Source: Klebsiella pneumoniae
Lineage (GTDB): Bacteria > Pseudomonadota > Gammaproteobacteria > Eutrophobiales > Eutrophobiaceae
Direction: 5' to 3'
Length of the DNA: 64,000 nucleotides
Assembly (NCBI GenBank): GCA_945878555.1
Contig: CAMDWI010000002.1
Coordinates: 62,001-126,000, forward strand
Under the pieces are notes generated by a model. The model ran no database searches and was not told the DNA's origin. It worked only from the letters and a program-made list of their open reading frames with translations. Positions 44,258 to 54,664 of this stretch are shown here, in pieces. The position numbers and the translations under genes are program-made. The stretch's first letter is position 1. Each line of letters starts with the position of its first letter.

Positions 44258-45435
44258 GCTGCACGTTCCCTTATCAGATTTATCGAATACTCCCTGGCCA
44301 TCCGGTCTGCCTCCAGTATCGTTTCCAGATTGTTGGCGTCTACCACTCCCAGATTATCAAGCGCACTGTCTACCGTCCTGGCTATATCGGTAAATCGAAT
44401 GCGTCCGGCCAGAAACTCGGAGACGGCAACTTCATTGGCCGCATTTAATAACGTCGAGGCAGTGCCACCGGCTGACATGGCCTCAATCGCCAGCCGCAAA
44501 CAGGGAAACCGCTGTGTATCAACCGCCTCAAAATCCAGCCGGGACAAGGCCACCAGATCCAGCGGTTTCGCGCCAGAATTCATACGTTCGGGCCAGGCCA
44601 GTGCATGTGCAATCGGGATCCGCATGTCCGGGCTGCCCATATGTGCCAGCATGGAGCCGTCAGCATACTCGACCAGCGAATGAATCACACTCTGCGGATG
44701 CAGGACGACCTGAATCTGCTCCGGCGAGGCATCAAACAACCAGCCCGCCTCAATAACTTCCAGTCCCTTGTTCATCATCGTCGCCGAATCGACCGAAATC
44801 TTCCTGCCCATTGCCCAGTTTGGGTGGGCACAGGCCTGGTCTGGTGTCACCCGTTCCAGTTCGGCGGCAGACGTTGTGCGAAAGGGACCTCCTGACGCTG
44901 TAATCACTATTCTCGTCACACCGGCGTGTGCCAGACCACCACTGTATCCGGCTGGCAGACACTGAAATAACGCATTATGCTCACTGTCGATAGGCAACAA
45001 CGCGGCCTTGCTTTCCCGGACGGCATCCATAAACAATCTGCCTGACATTACCAGTGCTTCCTTGTTGGCCAGCAATATACGCTTGCCCGCCCGTGCTGCC
45101 GCCAGCGTCGGCAACAAACCGGCCGCCCCGACAATGGCGGCCATAACATAGTCAGTTTCAGGCAGGCTGGCAATCTGGACGAGTCCTTGCTGACCTGCGA
45201 GGACTTCCACCTCCGGCACCAGTTTAGACAGGGATTGCTGCAATAAATCCGCTGAACGCTCATCCGCCATCACCGCATAGCGCGGACGCCACTGGATGCA
45301 CTGTCTGACGACCGCTTGAACATCCGTGTTAGCTGATATTGCCACCAGACGATACCGGTCTGGATGGCGCGCAAGAACATCGAGTGTACTCAATCCGACA
45401 CTGCCGGTTGAGCCTAACAACGTAACACCCTTCAT
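44254..45435 (-). CDS. dxr: 1-deoxy-D-xylulose 5-phosphate reductoisomerase
   Basis: The second step of the methylerythritol phosphate route to isoprenoids. The 393-residue protein starts at ATG 45435 ([14 protein letters not shown]), overlapping the cdsA stop as ATGA, which decides the start. Blocks seen: the NADPH loop [50 protein letters not shown] and [16 protein letters not shown]. It lies beside uppS, which consumes the pathway's products. Confidence 0.97.
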   Translation of the reverse strand: MKGVTLLGSTGSVGLSTLDVLARHPDRYRLVAISANTDVQAVVRQCIQWRPRYAVMADERSADLLQQSLSKLVPEVEVLAGQQGLVQIASLPETDYVMAAIVGAAGLLPTLAAARAGKRILLANKEALVMSGRLFMDAVRESKAALLPIDSEHNALFQCLPAGYSGGLAHAGVTRIVITASGGPFRTTSAAELERVTPDQACAHPNWAMGRKISVDSATMMNKGLEVIEAGWLFDASPEQIQVVLHPQSVIHSLVEYADGSMLAHMGSPDMRIPIAHALAWPERMNSGAKPLDLVALSRLDFEAVDTQRFPCLRLAIEAMSAGGTASTLLNAANEVAVSEFLAGRIRFTDIARTVDSALDNLGVVDANNLETILEADRMAREYSINLIRERAA

Positions 45436-46259
45436 ATCAGCAGTCCCGAGGACCATAAGCCCGCCAGAAAGACCGGACTGGCAGCCGTCAGACTGTCTAT
45501 TCTGTCCATTACGCCGCCATGGCCAGGAAGGATACTGCCACTGTCTTTGAGCTGTGCCCGCCGTTTCATCAGGCTTTCGAATAAATCGCCGATGATAGAT
45601 ACTAGAATCGTCATTAAGGAGATGCCAGTAAATATTATAATATCAATAAGTTGCATCTTGTTTATGAGACAGAATCCAACTGCCACCAGCATGCTTGCGA
45701 CAACCCCTGCCAACGCACCTTCAAGGGTCTTTTTAGGGCTGATCATATCGGCCAATGCTGTTTTACCCCAACGCTTGCCACCAAAATAGGCGGCAATATC
45801 TGCCACCCAGATCATCACAAACAGCAACATGACCAGCCTTCTGCCTGTATCACTGCCTTCATTGTGCAACAAGACCAGACTGAACCACGAGGGTATCAGC
45901 ACCAGCAAACCGGTCAGGACAAACAGCAGGCGGGATTCCCGCAACCTGAATAATTGCCTCTGGATAAACACGACCAGCACCGTCGCCAGAAGCCACCAGA
46001 TAACGGCCAGGGTTATCAGCAACCTTGACCACCCCTCTGATCGGTATTCAAAGACAACTAGCATTAATAAAACAGTCAACCCGACATATGTGCTGCGGGA
46101 AATTGCAGATTCCAGCCCGGCAATCCTGCTCCACTCCCAGGCCCCCAGAACAATCACCAGACCGAACACCAGGGCAAACCAGCGGGTATCAACAGCAAAA
46201 TCAACGAGAACAACCAGTGGTATCAGCAATAAGGCAGTGATGATCCGCAGTTTAAGCAT
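45432..46259 (-). CDS. cdsA: Phosphatidate cytidylyltransferase CdsA
   Basis: Makes CDP-diacylglycerol for phospholipid synthesis in the inner membrane. The 275-residue protein starts at ATG 46259 ([20 protein letters not shown]), one base after the uppS stop. The much longer open frame upstream lies inside uppS and is not coding. About eight hydrophobic segments are seen and the signature [20 protein letters not shown] followed by [14 protein letters not shown] is complete. Confidence 0.95.
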   Translation of the reverse strand: MLKLRIITALLLIPLVVLVDFAVDTRWFALVFGLVIVLGAWEWSRIAGLESAISRSTYVGLTVLLMLVVFEYRSEGWSRLLITLAVIWWLLATVLVVFIQRQLFRLRESRLLFVLTGLLVLIPSWFSLVLLHNEGSDTGRRLVMLLFVMIWVADIAAYFGGKRWGKTALADMISPKKTLEGALAGVVASMLVAVGFCLINKMQLIDIIIFTGISLMTILVSIIGDLFESLMKRRAQLKDSGSILPGHGGVMDRIDSLTAASPVFLAGLWSSGLLI

Positions 46260-46260
46260 G

Positions 46261-46992
46261 TTATCGCTGCGGACCCTGCTCATCGAGTCGCCCGAACCGG
46301 CGCTGTCTGCCCTCAAACCAGGCAAGTGCATTATCAAGCGCATCCCCGTTAAAATCAGGCCAGAGCAGATCAGTAAAATAAAGCTCGGTATAGGCGCAAT
46401 GCCACAGCAGGTAATTGCTGATCCGCTGTTCTCCGCCAGTGCGAATGAACAGGTCAGGTTCCGGTATGTTAGGGAGTGACAGGTAACTTCGTACCAGCTG
46501 CTCATCAATTGCGGATGGTTCGATACGATTGTCGCGCACAGCCTCGGCTATCTTCCGGCATGCCTGGGTCATGTCCCACTTGCCCCCGTAGTTTGCTGCG
46601 ATTACCAGTTTTAATCCGGTGTTTTCTGCGGTTTTTGCTTCAGAGGTGACTATCAGTTTTTGTAACTTTTCCGAAAAGGCCTCACGGTCTCCTATAAATC
46701 TGAGGCAGACATTATTATTGTGGAGGTCATCTACTTCACCACGCAGTGAAGTCATGAACAGTTCCATCAGCAACTCAACCTCATGGCGAGGACGTGACCA
46801 GTTCTCACTACTGAAGGCGAATACGGTAAGTACCCCAATCTTGCGGCGAATACAGTGCTGGACAGTATCGCGCAGGGTTTTCACACCGGCCTTGTGACCG
46901 CTGCCTCTGGGCAGACCGCGCTGCACCGCCCATCGGCCATTGCCATCCATGATAATGGCAATATGTTTCGGGACCTTGAGAAACTCATTCAT
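46261..46992 (-). CDS. uppS: Undecaprenyl diphosphate synthase UppS
   Basis: Cis-prenyltransferase that makes the C55 carrier for cell-wall synthesis. The 243-residue protein starts at ATG 46992, preceded by AGGTG. It has HIAIIMDGNGRWAVQRGLPR, the GHKAG segment, FAFSSENWSRP and the C-terminal block PDLFIRTGGEQRISNYLLWH. All catalytic positions look intact. Confidence 0.96.
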   Translation of the reverse strand: MNEFLKVPKHIAIIMDGNGRWAVQRGLPRGSGHKAGVKTLRDTVQHCIRRKIGVLTVFAFSSENWSRPRHEVELLMELFMTSLRGEVDDLHNNNVCLRFIGDREAFSEKLQKLIVTSEAKTAENTGLKLVIAANYGGKWDMTQACRKIAEAVRDNRIEPSAIDEQLVRSYLSLPNIPEPDLFIRTGGEQRISNYLLWHCAYTELYFTDLLWPDFNGDALDNALAWFEGRQRRFGRLDEQGPQR

Positions 46993-47060
46993 CGACAACA
47001 CCTGCTAGCAAAGATCCCGGAACACCCGGCCAGATGGCACCGCAATCAGGCAGGCCAGGG

Positions 47061-47618
47061 CTAGATTTCCATCAACTCGCCTTCCTTGCTGGCGAGTATT
47101 TTTTCAATCTCTTCGATATGGGAATTTGTAAGCTTCTGTACCCGTTCCTCGGCACGTCTCTCATCGTCGTCAGAAATTTCCTTTTCCTTGACCAGCTCTT
47201 TCAGGTGCGTATTCGCGTCGCGGCGAACATTACGTATAGCAACCCTGCCCTTTTCGGCCTCGGCCTTGACCACCTTGATTAATTCCTTGCGACGATCTTC
47301 AGTAAGAGGTGGTAACGGTACTTTCAGCGAATCACCGACGCTGACCGGATTCAGGCCCAGATCCGAACTTCTGATTGCCTTATCGACAGCCGCCAGTGCG
47401 CTCTTGTCCCAGACAGATACATTTAATGTACGTGCATCCAGAATATTAACATTTGCGACCTGGTTAATCGGTACCTCGGACCCATAATATGGCACCATTA
47501 CCTGTTCCAGCAGGCTGGGGTGGGCACGCCCCGAACGTATCTTTGACAGTTCGTGTCTCATGCTTTCCAGCGTCTTTTTCATTCGTTGATCTGTGTCACG
47601 AATAATGTCTTCAGTCAT
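47061..47618 (-). CDS. frr: Ribosome recycling factor
   Basis: Splits post-termination ribosomes with EF-G. The 185-residue length is exact for the family. Blocks seen: MKKTLESMRHELSKIRSGRA, VPYYGSEVPINQVANVN, SDLGLNPVSVGDSLKVPLPP, LTEDRRKELIKVVKAEAEKG and VAIRNVRRDAN. Confidence 0.97.
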   Translation of the reverse strand: MTEDIIRDTDQRMKKTLESMRHELSKIRSGRAHPSLLEQVMVPYYGSEVPINQVANVNILDARTLNVSVWDKSALAAVDKAIRSSDLGLNPVSVGDSLKVPLPPLTEDRRKELIKVVKAEAEKGRVAIRNVRRDANTHLKELVKEKEISDDDERRAEERVQKLTNSHIEEIEKILASKEGELMEI

Positions 47619-47706
47619 CCGCGTTCTCCCACACTTAATCCGTTATCTATACCAGGAAGTATCAAAAGTCCCGTCGTCAAGTCGCCGCCGGGACAGGTCA
47701 ACCATA

Positions 47707-48432
47707 TCAGCTGACCAGTGTACCTTCATCCATACCTCTTGCAACACGCATGAGTGTGCCGGGTTTCATCATATCGAGCACCCGTAGTGGCATGTTATTT
47801 TCACGGCATAATACGACAGCTGTTGTATCCATTACACCGAGCTTGCGCTCGATGACTTCGTCGTAGCCCAGCTTGTCGTAACGCACGGCAGTCTTGTCAC
47901 GTACCGGATCGGCGGTATACACACCATCAACCTTGGTAGCCTTGATAAGCAGGTCTGCATTGATTTCCACCGCACGCAGGCTGGCTGCGGTATCGGTAGT
48001 AAAGAAGGGGTTTCCCGTGCCGGCGGCAAAAATGACGACCCGGCGCTTTTCAAGGTGGCGAATCGCACGGCGACGGATATAATCTTCACATATCTGGTTA
48101 ATCTTGATGGCGGACATAACCCGGGCATACAGGCCAAGTTGTTCCAGTGCATCCTGCAAGGCCAGAGAATTGATGATAGTGGCCAACATACCCATATGAT
48201 CGGCCGTGACCCGATCAATTCCTGAGGCGGCAAGGCCTGAGCCCCGAAAATAATTGCCTGCCCCGATAACAATGGCCAGTTCGGCACCCGCCGCCGCCAG
48301 CTCCTGGATTTCACCGGCGATCCGTTTAAGGACCTTCGGATCAATACCGGAGTGGGCATCCCCCATCAATGCCTCACCACTGAGCTTGAGCAGGATACGT
48401 TTATACCTGATAGGTGTTTGAGTATCACTCAC
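47707..48432 (-). CDS. pyrH: UMP kinase
   Basis: Phosphorylates UMP to UDP. The 241-residue protein shows [72 protein letters not shown] and [12 protein letters not shown], the bacterial hexameric UMP-kinase pattern. Between tsf and frr as in E. coli. Confidence 0.97.
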   Translation of the reverse strand: MSDTQTPIRYKRILLKLSGEALMGDAHSGIDPKVLKRIAGEIQELAAAGAELAIVIGAGNYFRGSGLAASGIDRVTADHMGMLATIINSLALQDALEQLGLYARVMSAIKINQICEDYIRRRAIRHLEKRRVVIFAAGTGNPFFTTDTAASLRAVEINADLLIKATKVDGVYTADPVRDKTAVRYDKLGYDEVIERKLGVMDTTAVVLCRENNMPLRVLDMMKPGTLMRVARGMDEGTLVS

Positions 48433-48474
48433 AATGGTTTAATCCCGTGCCAGGTGTTGGTATTCGTAAATAGA

Positions 48475-49356
48475 TCAGGCTCCCTTTGCCTGGGCCATTA
48501 CTTCCTCGACAAAATTGTCCGTCTTCTTTTCGATTCCTTCGCCTACTTCGTAACGGACAAAACTGTTAACGACCGCGTTGCTGGACTTCAGCAGTTTTTC
48601 AACGGTGGTATCCGGGTCCTTTACGAACGGCTGTCCCAGCAAGGTAATCTCCTTCAGGAACTTGCTGATGCGACCGGAGACCATCTTTTCGATAATCTCG
48701 GCGGGTTTACCGCTTTCCTGTGCCTGACTGACAAATACTGCCTTTTCCTGATCCAGTAACTGCTGCGGAACTTCGTCTGCATTTACACAAACCGGTTTGC
48801 TTGCTGCAATATGCATGGCCACATCACGGGCAAGTTCCTCACTTCCACCGGTCATGTCAACCAGTACACCTATCCGCACACCGTGCAGGTAAAGCCCGGC
48901 AATTCCCTTGTTATTCTGCAGGACGAAACGACGGATCGAAATATTCTCCCCAATTTTCGCCACCAGTTCAGTCCTGGCTGCCTCAACTGTCTGGCCACCT
49001 GCTCCGCCAGCCAGAGGCAAGGCACTCAGTGCTTCGATGCTGGCAGGGGCAGCTGCAAGTATCGTATCGGCAACCCCACTGGAAAAACGAACAAAGTTTT
49101 CATCCTTGGCCACGAAGTCGGTTTCGCAATTAATCTCGACTATGACGGCCTTTCCGCCCTGCGACCGCAGGACAATCTGACCTTCTGCGGCGATGCGACC
49201 TGACTTCTTCGCCGCCTTGGCTATGCCGGACTTGCGCATGTTTTCGATCGCGGCCTCGATATCACCCTGGGCCTCTTCAAGCGCCTTTTTGCAGTCCATC
49301 ATACCGGCGCCGGTACGTTCCCGTAATTCCTTTACTGTTGCTGCTGTGATTTGCAT
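48475..49356 (-). CDS. tsf: Elongation factor Ts
   Basis: Nucleotide-exchange factor for EF-Tu. The 293-residue protein starts [20 protein letters not shown] and contains [34 protein letters not shown] and [17 protein letters not shown]. It follows rpsB by 54 bases. Confidence 0.97.
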   Translation of the reverse strand: MQITAATVKELRERTGAGMMDCKKALEEAQGDIEAAIENMRKSGIAKAAKKSGRIAAEGQIVLRSQGGKAVIVEINCETDFVAKDENFVRFSSGVADTILAAAPASIEALSALPLAGGAGGQTVEAARTELVAKIGENISIRRFVLQNNKGIAGLYLHGVRIGVLVDMTGGSEELARDVAMHIAASKPVCVNADEVPQQLLDQEKAVFVSQAQESGKPAEIIEKMVSGRISKFLKEITLLGQPFVKDPDTTVEKLLKSSNAVVNSFVRYEVGEGIEKKTDNFVEEVMAQAKGA

Positions 49357-49410
49357 GTTAACTGACTCTCACTCTTCTGTTTCTGTTTGGGCTGACCAGC
49401 ATATCGCTGC

Positions 49411-50373
49411 TTATTTCTTCGCAGGCGCTTTTTTGGTCACCATCTTCTTTTTGGTCACCTTCTTTCTGGCAGCATCACCGCCATCGCCCACCGGTGCAGC
49501 AGCACCGGCATCACGAGGAGCGGCAGCGCGGTCATCATCACCCATGCCACCGGTTGCTGAGGTTTTTCTGCGTATCGGTTTTTTCTTCGCCTGGATTCGG
49601 GCCTTTTTGCCTTCGCCATCTACAATCGGTGCACCAGCCTCGTCCAGCTCGACGAAATCATCTGCTGCGCCACTGCCGCCGAGATGGGAAACTGCACCGC
49701 GACCATCAACGACGGCATCTGCCACATATTTTGCATACAACTGGATGGCACGGATCGCATCATCATTACCGGGCACGACGTAATCGATACCTTTAGGGTC
49801 ATTGTTGCTGTCGACGATACCAATAACCGGTATACCCAGTTTGGTGGCCTCGCTTACTGCGATATCCTCATAACCTACGTCGATAATAAATATCGCATCC
49901 GGTATACCGGGCATGTCCTTGATACCGGACAGGTTAATCTTCAGTTTTTCCAGTTCGCGCCTGAGCAGCAATACTTCCTTCTTGCTGATCTTCTCCATAC
50001 TGCCGTCTGTCTCCATTGATTCGAGCTCTTTCAGACGGTTAATCGACTGTTTTACAGTCTTGAAATTGGTTAACAGACCGCCCAGCCAGCGACGGTTGAT
50101 ATAGGGCATGTTGCAGCGCAATGCCTCTTCCTGGATGATCTTCTGCGCAGCACGCTTGGTACCGACAAACAGGACATTACCTCGTTTGCTGGCGACCTTG
50201 CTGACAAAATTAAGCGCGTCGTTAAACAGCGGCAGTGTCTTTTCCAGATTGATAATATGAATTTTGTTACGATGGCCATAGAGATACTGGCCCATTTTGG
50301 GGTTCCAGAAGCGTGTTTGATGACCAAAATGGACACCGGCTTCCAGCATTTCACGCATGGTGACTGCAGACAT
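49411..50373 (-). CDS. rpsB: Ribosomal protein S2 with long basic C-terminal extension
   Basis: S2 is a 30S protein needed for S1 binding. The first 240 residues are standard ([78 protein letters not shown]). The protein then continues for about 80 residues with an acidic segment, a Lys/Arg-rich segment ([19 protein letters not shown]), an Ala/Gly/Asp-rich stretch and a terminal [18 protein letters not shown]2 is usually about 240 residues. A strong AAAGGAGAAA site precedes the start. Confidence 0.96.
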   Translation of the reverse strand: MSAVTMREMLEAGVHFGHQTRFWNPKMGQYLYGHRNKIHIINLEKTLPLFNDALNFVSKVASKRGNVLFVGTKRAAQKIIQEEALRCNMPYINRRWLGGLLTNFKTVKQSINRLKELESMETDGSMEKISKKEVLLLRRELEKLKINLSGIKDMPGIPDAIFIIDVGYEDIAVSEATKLGIPVIGIVDSNNDPKGIDYVVPGNDDAIRAIQLYAKYVADAVVDGRGAVSHLGGSGAADDFVELDEAGAPIVDGEGKKARIQAKKKPIRRKTSATGGMGDDDRAAAPRDAGAAAPVGDGGDAARKKVTKKKMVTKKAPAKK

Positions 50374-50502
50374 TTTATTTCTCCTTTAGGGTTAAGCCTC
50401 CGCACACCCCGTATATCGACCCGGCGATAATTGTATCACCTGGGCACCCCGTATACGGTTTATGATGTGCGTGTGTTGTAAGATTGCTTATTTAGCGGGC
50501 GC

Positions 50503-50531
50503 TTTATACCATAGACCGGGCCTGGCAACAA
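50503..50531 (-). promoter_or_regulatory. Probable rpsB operon promoter with GC-rich discriminator
   Basis: On the minus strand TTGTTG (50531-50526) and TATAAA (50508-50503) are 17 bp apart, followed by the GC-rich discriminator GCGCCCGC. Such discriminators are typical of stringently controlled ribosomal promoters. It lies about 130 bp upstream of rpsB, leaving room for a structured leader of the kind that S2 autoregulates in other gammaproteobacteria. Confidence 0.45.
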
Positions 50532-50567
50532 TCTTTCTCTCTCAATTCAACGTATATTCAAGGAAAA

Positions 50568-51335
50568 ATGGTGGTAACGATAAAAACGCCTGATGAAGTG
50601 GTCAAAATGCGGACCGCAGGACGCCTGGCAGCAGAGGTACTGGAAATGATAGCCCCTTATGTAACACCGGGGGTAACAACCGATGAATTGAACGATATCT
50701 GTCATAATTACATCGTCAATGTGCAACAAGCCATACCTGCACCTCTGAATTACCATGGATTCCCCAAATCCATCTGCACCTCGGTCAATCATGTGGTCTG
50801 CCACGGTATACCGGGGCCAAAAAAACTGAAAGACGGTGATATCGTCAATATAGATATTACTGTCATCAAGGACGGATTTCATGGCGATACCAGCAAGATG
50901 TTCCTGGTTGGCAATGCCTCGATCCGCGCAAAACGACTGATCGATATCACATACGAATGTCTGACACTCGGTATCCGCCTGGTCAAACCGGGCGTAAAAC
51001 TCGGTGATATAGGCCATGCCATCCAGAAACATGCCGAGGGTTCAGGTTATGGCGTAGTTCGCGAATATTGTGGTCATGGTATTGGCCGCATCTTCCATGA
51101 AGATCCCCAGGTATTGCATTACGGTGACCCCGACACCGGCATGGCACTGGTCCAGGGCATGACTTTTACCATCGAACCGATGATTAATGCCGGTACCCGA
51201 CACGTCAAACTGCTGCCTGACCAGTGGACAGTCGTAACAAAGGACAGGGAGCTGTCTGCACAGTGGGAACATACAATACTGGTCACGGATAGCGGATTTG
51301 AGGTACTTACCCGCCGTCCAGATGAGGAATTCTGA
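50568..51335 (+). CDS. map: Methionine aminopeptidase type I
   Basis: Removes the initiator methionine from new proteins. The 255-residue protein contains NHVVCHGIPGPKKLKDGDIV, NIDITVIKDGFHGDTSKMF (metal-binding aspartates), EYCGHGIGRIFHEDPQVLHY and MTFTIEPMINAG with the metal-binding His and Glu residues. Divergent from rpsB across 194 bp and three bases before glnD. Confidence 0.97.
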   Translation: MVVTIKTPDEVVKMRTAGRLAAEVLEMIAPYVTPGVTTDELNDICHNYIVNVQQAIPAPLNYHGFPKSICTSVNHVVCHGIPGPKKLKDGDIVNIDITVIKDGFHGDTSKMFLVGNASIRAKRLIDITYECLTLGIRLVKPGVKLGDIGHAIQKHAEGSGYGVVREYCGHGIGRIFHEDPQVLHYGDPDTGMALVQGMTFTIEPMINAGTRHVKLLPDQWTVVTKDRELSAQWEHTILVTDSGFEVLTRRPDEEF

Positions 51336-51338
51336 CCT

Positions 51339-53987
51339 ATGCTGGCAACAGGAAAACATGACTCCGCCCTGTTCGACCCCGAGGTCTTCAGACAGGCGCT
51401 GGCCGCAGAACCGTCCGAACTGAAGGTATTCAAGCAAACGCTCAAGCAGGGCAACCAGCATCTGATCAATCTGTTCGAACAGAATGAATCAATCACCTCG
51501 CTGGTGACCGAAAGGGCCTGGTTTATCGACCAGTTACTGCTCTCTGCATGGGACCTGAAAATCCGGGACCAGAAACTGTCGCTGATCGCGGTGGGTGGAT
51601 ACGGTCGTGGCGAATTGCATCCGGCCTCTGACATAGACCTGATGATACTGCTGCCCTCCTCTATAAACCCGGCCATCAAGACACGCATAGAGGACTTCCT
51701 GCGCTTCCTCTGGGACATCGGCCTTGAAGTCGGTCATAGCGTCCGTACGGTCAAGGACTGCGTTCGGGAAGCGAAAACTGATATTACCGTCGTAACCAAT
51801 ATGATGGAATCCAGACTGCTGACTGGCCGTGAGGACCTTTATGTCGCAATGAGGGAGGCAACTGGCCCGAAAAAAATCTGGCCGACACGCAAGTTCTTTG
51901 AATCGAAATGGAATGAGCAGATCAACCGCCATCAGCGTTTCAATGATACCGACCATAATCTGGAGCCAAATATCAAGGAAGGTCCGGGCGGTCTGCGTGA
52001 TATCCAGATGATAGGCTGGGTAGCCAAACGCCATTTTAACGCGCGGACTCTCGAAGAGCTGATCGATCACGGCTTTTTAACCCGGGAAGAATTCCACATC
52101 CTTGATGAGGGTAATGCCTTCCTGTCGCGAGTACGCTTCGCACTGCATATTATCAGCGGTCGTCGCGAGGACAGATTGCTGTTTGATCACCAGCGCAAGG
52201 TGGCCGAAAAATTCGGTTATGTCTCCGAGAACAACAGCGCAATCGAAGAGTTCATGAAGCGCTTCTATCATATCACCTCGGAACTGGCGCGGCTGAATGA
52301 AATGCTGTTACAGCATTTCCAGGAGGCCATCATCTATGCGACCCGCCGTGAAAAGATTACCTCGCTGAACAAACGGTTCCAGGTCAGGAACAACTTTATT
52401 GAGGCGCGTAACAAGAACATTTTTCGCAACTATCCGTTCGCCATGCTTGAGCTTTTTCTGCTGAAACAGCAGGATCCGAAAATCATCGGGGTTCGGGCGA
52501 GTACCATCCGCCTTATCCGGCAATCACTGCATCTGATCGATGATGATTTTCGCAAGGACATCCGCAATCGCAGCCTGTTCATGGAGATTATCCGTCAACC
52601 ACGCCTGGTAATTCATGAGCTGCGACGCATGCATCGTTATGGCGTACTGTCTGCCTACATGCCTGAATTTGCTGCTATTGAGGGCCTGATGCAGTTTGAT
52701 CTGTTTCATGTCTATACAGTCGATGAACATATCCTGTTTGTTGTCCAGTACATGCGCTTTTTCACTATGGATGAACACAAGGACCGGTTCCCGTTTGCCT
52801 ATACACTCATGCAATCCATACCGAAGCAGGAATTGTTATATCTGGCCGGTATTTTTCATGATATCGCCAAGGGCCGTCGTGGCGATCACTCTGATCTCGG
52901 CAAACAGGACGCACTGACCTTCTGCCGCAACCATCAAATCAGCGAATACGATTCCCGACTGGTTGCATGGCTGGTAAAAAATCATTTGTTACTGTCTATG
53001 ACAACCCAGCGCGAAGATATCAGCGATCCGGATGTCATTAACCGGTTCGCGGCGAAAGTTGGTGACGAAATGCACCTGAATTACCTCTACCTGCTGACAG
53101 TCGCCGATATCAATGGCACCAGCCCGAAGTTATGGAACAGCTGGAAGGCCGCATTATTGATTGACCTGTACAAGAATACCCAGCTGGCATTACGCCGGGG
53201 TCTGGGTAATCCGATCGACAAGGAAGAACGAATCAGCGAAATACGAATGCAGGCTTCGAGACTGCTCAGTGACAGCATTGGTTCCGATTCCGGCGTCGCA
53301 GAGATATGGTCCCAACTGGGTGATGATTACTTCATTCAACATTCTGCAGACGAGGTTGCCTGGCATACCCGGGCAATCGCCAAATCATCGGAAAAAAACC
53401 TGCCGTTAATCCTGATCCGCGAGATGACAGATCGGGGTGGTACCGAGATATTTATTTACATGCGCGATCATGACAATATTTTCTCGCGCGCCACCCGGAC
53501 GCTGGATCAGCTTAACCTGAACATCATGGACGCCAGAATTATCACTTCCGCCAACGGGTTCACCCTGGACACGTTCATCGTGCTTGAGGAAAGTGGCGAG
53601 ATTGTCGGGGGCCGCGATCGCAAGAAGGAAATCCAGACGTTGCTGCATAATAACCTGCTCGATTTTGAGTCACCGATCAAGACTGTCTCCCGCATCAAGT
53701 CAAGAAAGCTGAAAAACTTCCCCATACCTACCCAGGTCAGTTTTTCCCAGGATGAAAAGAATACCCGTACTGTCATGGAAGTTACAGCTACCGATCGGGT
53801 GGGATTCCTGTCTGCCATCGGGTCGGCTCTGGAACAGTGCCGGACACGGCTGCAAAGCGCGAAGATTGCCACCTATGGTGAACGCATTGAGGACATTTTT
53901 TTCATTACGGATCAGAATAATCACATGATAACCGATGAGACCCAGTTCGAAATGCTGCGCAATGCAATTACTGAAGCGCTGAAGTAA
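51339..53987 (+). CDS. glnD: Bifunctional uridylyltransferase/uridylyl-removing enzyme GlnD
   Basis: GlnD senses glutamine and uridylylates or deuridylylates PII proteins. The 882-residue protein has the nucleotidyltransferase motif GGYGRGELHPASDIDLMIL (86-104), an HD hydrolase domain with HDIAKGRRGDHSDLG starting at residue 507, and two C-terminal ACT domains (from about 700, TEIFIYMRDHDNIFSRATRT, and about 810, VMEVTATDRVGFLSAIGSAL). All motifs look intact. Confidence 0.97.
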   Translation: MLATGKHDSALFDPEVFRQALAAEPSELKVFKQTLKQGNQHLINLFEQNESITSLVTERAWFIDQLLLSAWDLKIRDQKLSLIAVGGYGRGELHPASDIDLMILLPSSINPAIKTRIEDFLRFLWDIGLEVGHSVRTVKDCVREAKTDITVVTNMMESRLLTGREDLYVAMREATGPKKIWPTRKFFESKWNEQINRHQRFNDTDHNLEPNIKEGPGGLRDIQMIGWVAKRHFNARTLEELIDHGFLTREEFHILDEGNAFLSRVRFALHIISGRREDRLLFDHQRKVAEKFGYVSENNSAIEEFMKRFYHITSELARLNEMLLQHFQEAIIYATRREKITSLNKRFQVRNNFIEARNKNIFRNYPFAMLELFLLKQQDPKIIGVRASTIRLIRQSLHLIDDDFRKDIRNRSLFMEIIRQPRLVIHELRRMHRYGVLSAYMPEFAAIEGLMQFDLFHVYTVDEHILFVVQYMRFFTMDEHKDRFPFAYTLMQSIPKQELLYLAGIFHDIAKGRRGDHSDLGKQDALTFCRNHQISEYDSRLVAWLVKNHLLLSMTTQREDISDPDVINRFAAKVGDEMHLNYLYLLTVADINGTSPKLWNSWKAALLIDLYKNTQLALRRGLGNPIDKEERISEIRMQASRLLSDSIGSDSGVAEIWSQLGDDYFIQHSADEVAWHTRAIAKSSEKNLPLILIREMTDRGGTEIFIYMRDHDNIFSRATRTLDQLNLNIMDARIITSANGFTLDTFIVLEESGEIVGGRDRKKEIQTLLHNNLLDFESPIKTVSRIKSRKLKNFPIPTQVSFSQDEKNTRTVMEVTATDRVGFLSAIGSALEQCRTRLQSAKIATYGERIEDIFFITDQNNHMITDETQFEMLRNAITEALK

Positions 53988-53995
53988 AGACCACT

Positions 53996-54664
53996 GTGCA
54001 AACTAGAATACAGGCACCTCGCTCTGAGCAGGAATTACTGGCCAGGGCCGGACAACTCGCGGGCAAGACGGTTGCCCAGGCTGCCGCAGAACTGGGACTG
54101 GTCGCACCTGCCGATCAACGTCGAAACAAGGGCTGGACCGGACAGCTGGCCGAACGTTATCTGGGCGCGACGGCATCGACTCTGGCAGAACCGGATTTCC
54201 AGCAGATTGGGGTAGAACTTAAAACCGTACCAATGAGCAGCCCGGGTCGCCCCGCAGAGTCAACCTATGTGTGTACCGTGGCCCAGTCTGACATCATCGG
54301 AAGTCGCTGGGAAACCTCCATCGTCAGGCTAAAACTGTCTCGTGTACTCTGGTTGCCGGTGGAATCAGACAAGTCAGTCCCCTATCCGCAACGGCGTTTT
54401 GGTACTGCGCAGTTGTGGAGCCCGGGCGCGGAACAGGAATCAGTTTTGCAGAATGACTGGGAAGAGATCATGGAACTGGTTGTTACCGGCAGTCTGGACA
54501 AGGTCAGCTCGGTCCAGGGCAGGTATCTGCAAATGCGGCCGAAGGCAGCCAATGCCGCGGCATTGGGAAAAGCCTGGTCGAATGAAGGCATACCGACATA
54601 TACTCTGCCGCGTGGCTTTTACCTGCGCAGCAGCTTTACCCGGACTATCCTTGGAAATAAATGA
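53996..54664 (+). CDS. mutH: DNA mismatch repair endonuclease MutH
   Basis: MutH nicks the unmethylated strand at hemimethylated GATC sites during mismatch repair. The 222-residue protein starts at GTG 53996, eight bases after glnD. It contains KGWTGQLAERYLGA, the catalytic pattern LAEPDFQQIGVELKTVPM (Asp and Glu-x-Lys) and the C-terminal segment TYTLPRGFYLRSSFT. Its presence implies Dam-dependent strand discrimination, which is limited to a subset of gammaproteobacteria. The stop overlaps the dusA start. Confidence 0.95.
   Translation: MQTRIQAPRSEQELLARAGQLAGKTVAQAAAELGLVAPADQRRNKGWTGQLAERYLGATASTLAEPDFQQIGVELKTVPMSSPGRPAESTYVCTVAQSDIIGSRWETSIVRLKLSRVLWLPVESDKSVPYPQRRFGTAQLWSPGAEQESVLQNDWEEIMELVVTGSLDKVSSVQGRYLQMRPKAANAAALGKAWSNEGIPTYTLPRGFYLRSSFTRTILGNK

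Noticed and set aside
45829-46479. 216-codon plus-strand frame opposite cdsA and uppS
   Set aside because: Antisense shadow of two conserved genes, Ser/Arg-rich composition without motifs.
46260-46508. N-terminal extension of cdsA
   Set aside because: The extra 83 codons lie inside uppS and look non-coding. ATG 46259 right after the uppS stop gives the normal CdsA N-terminus.
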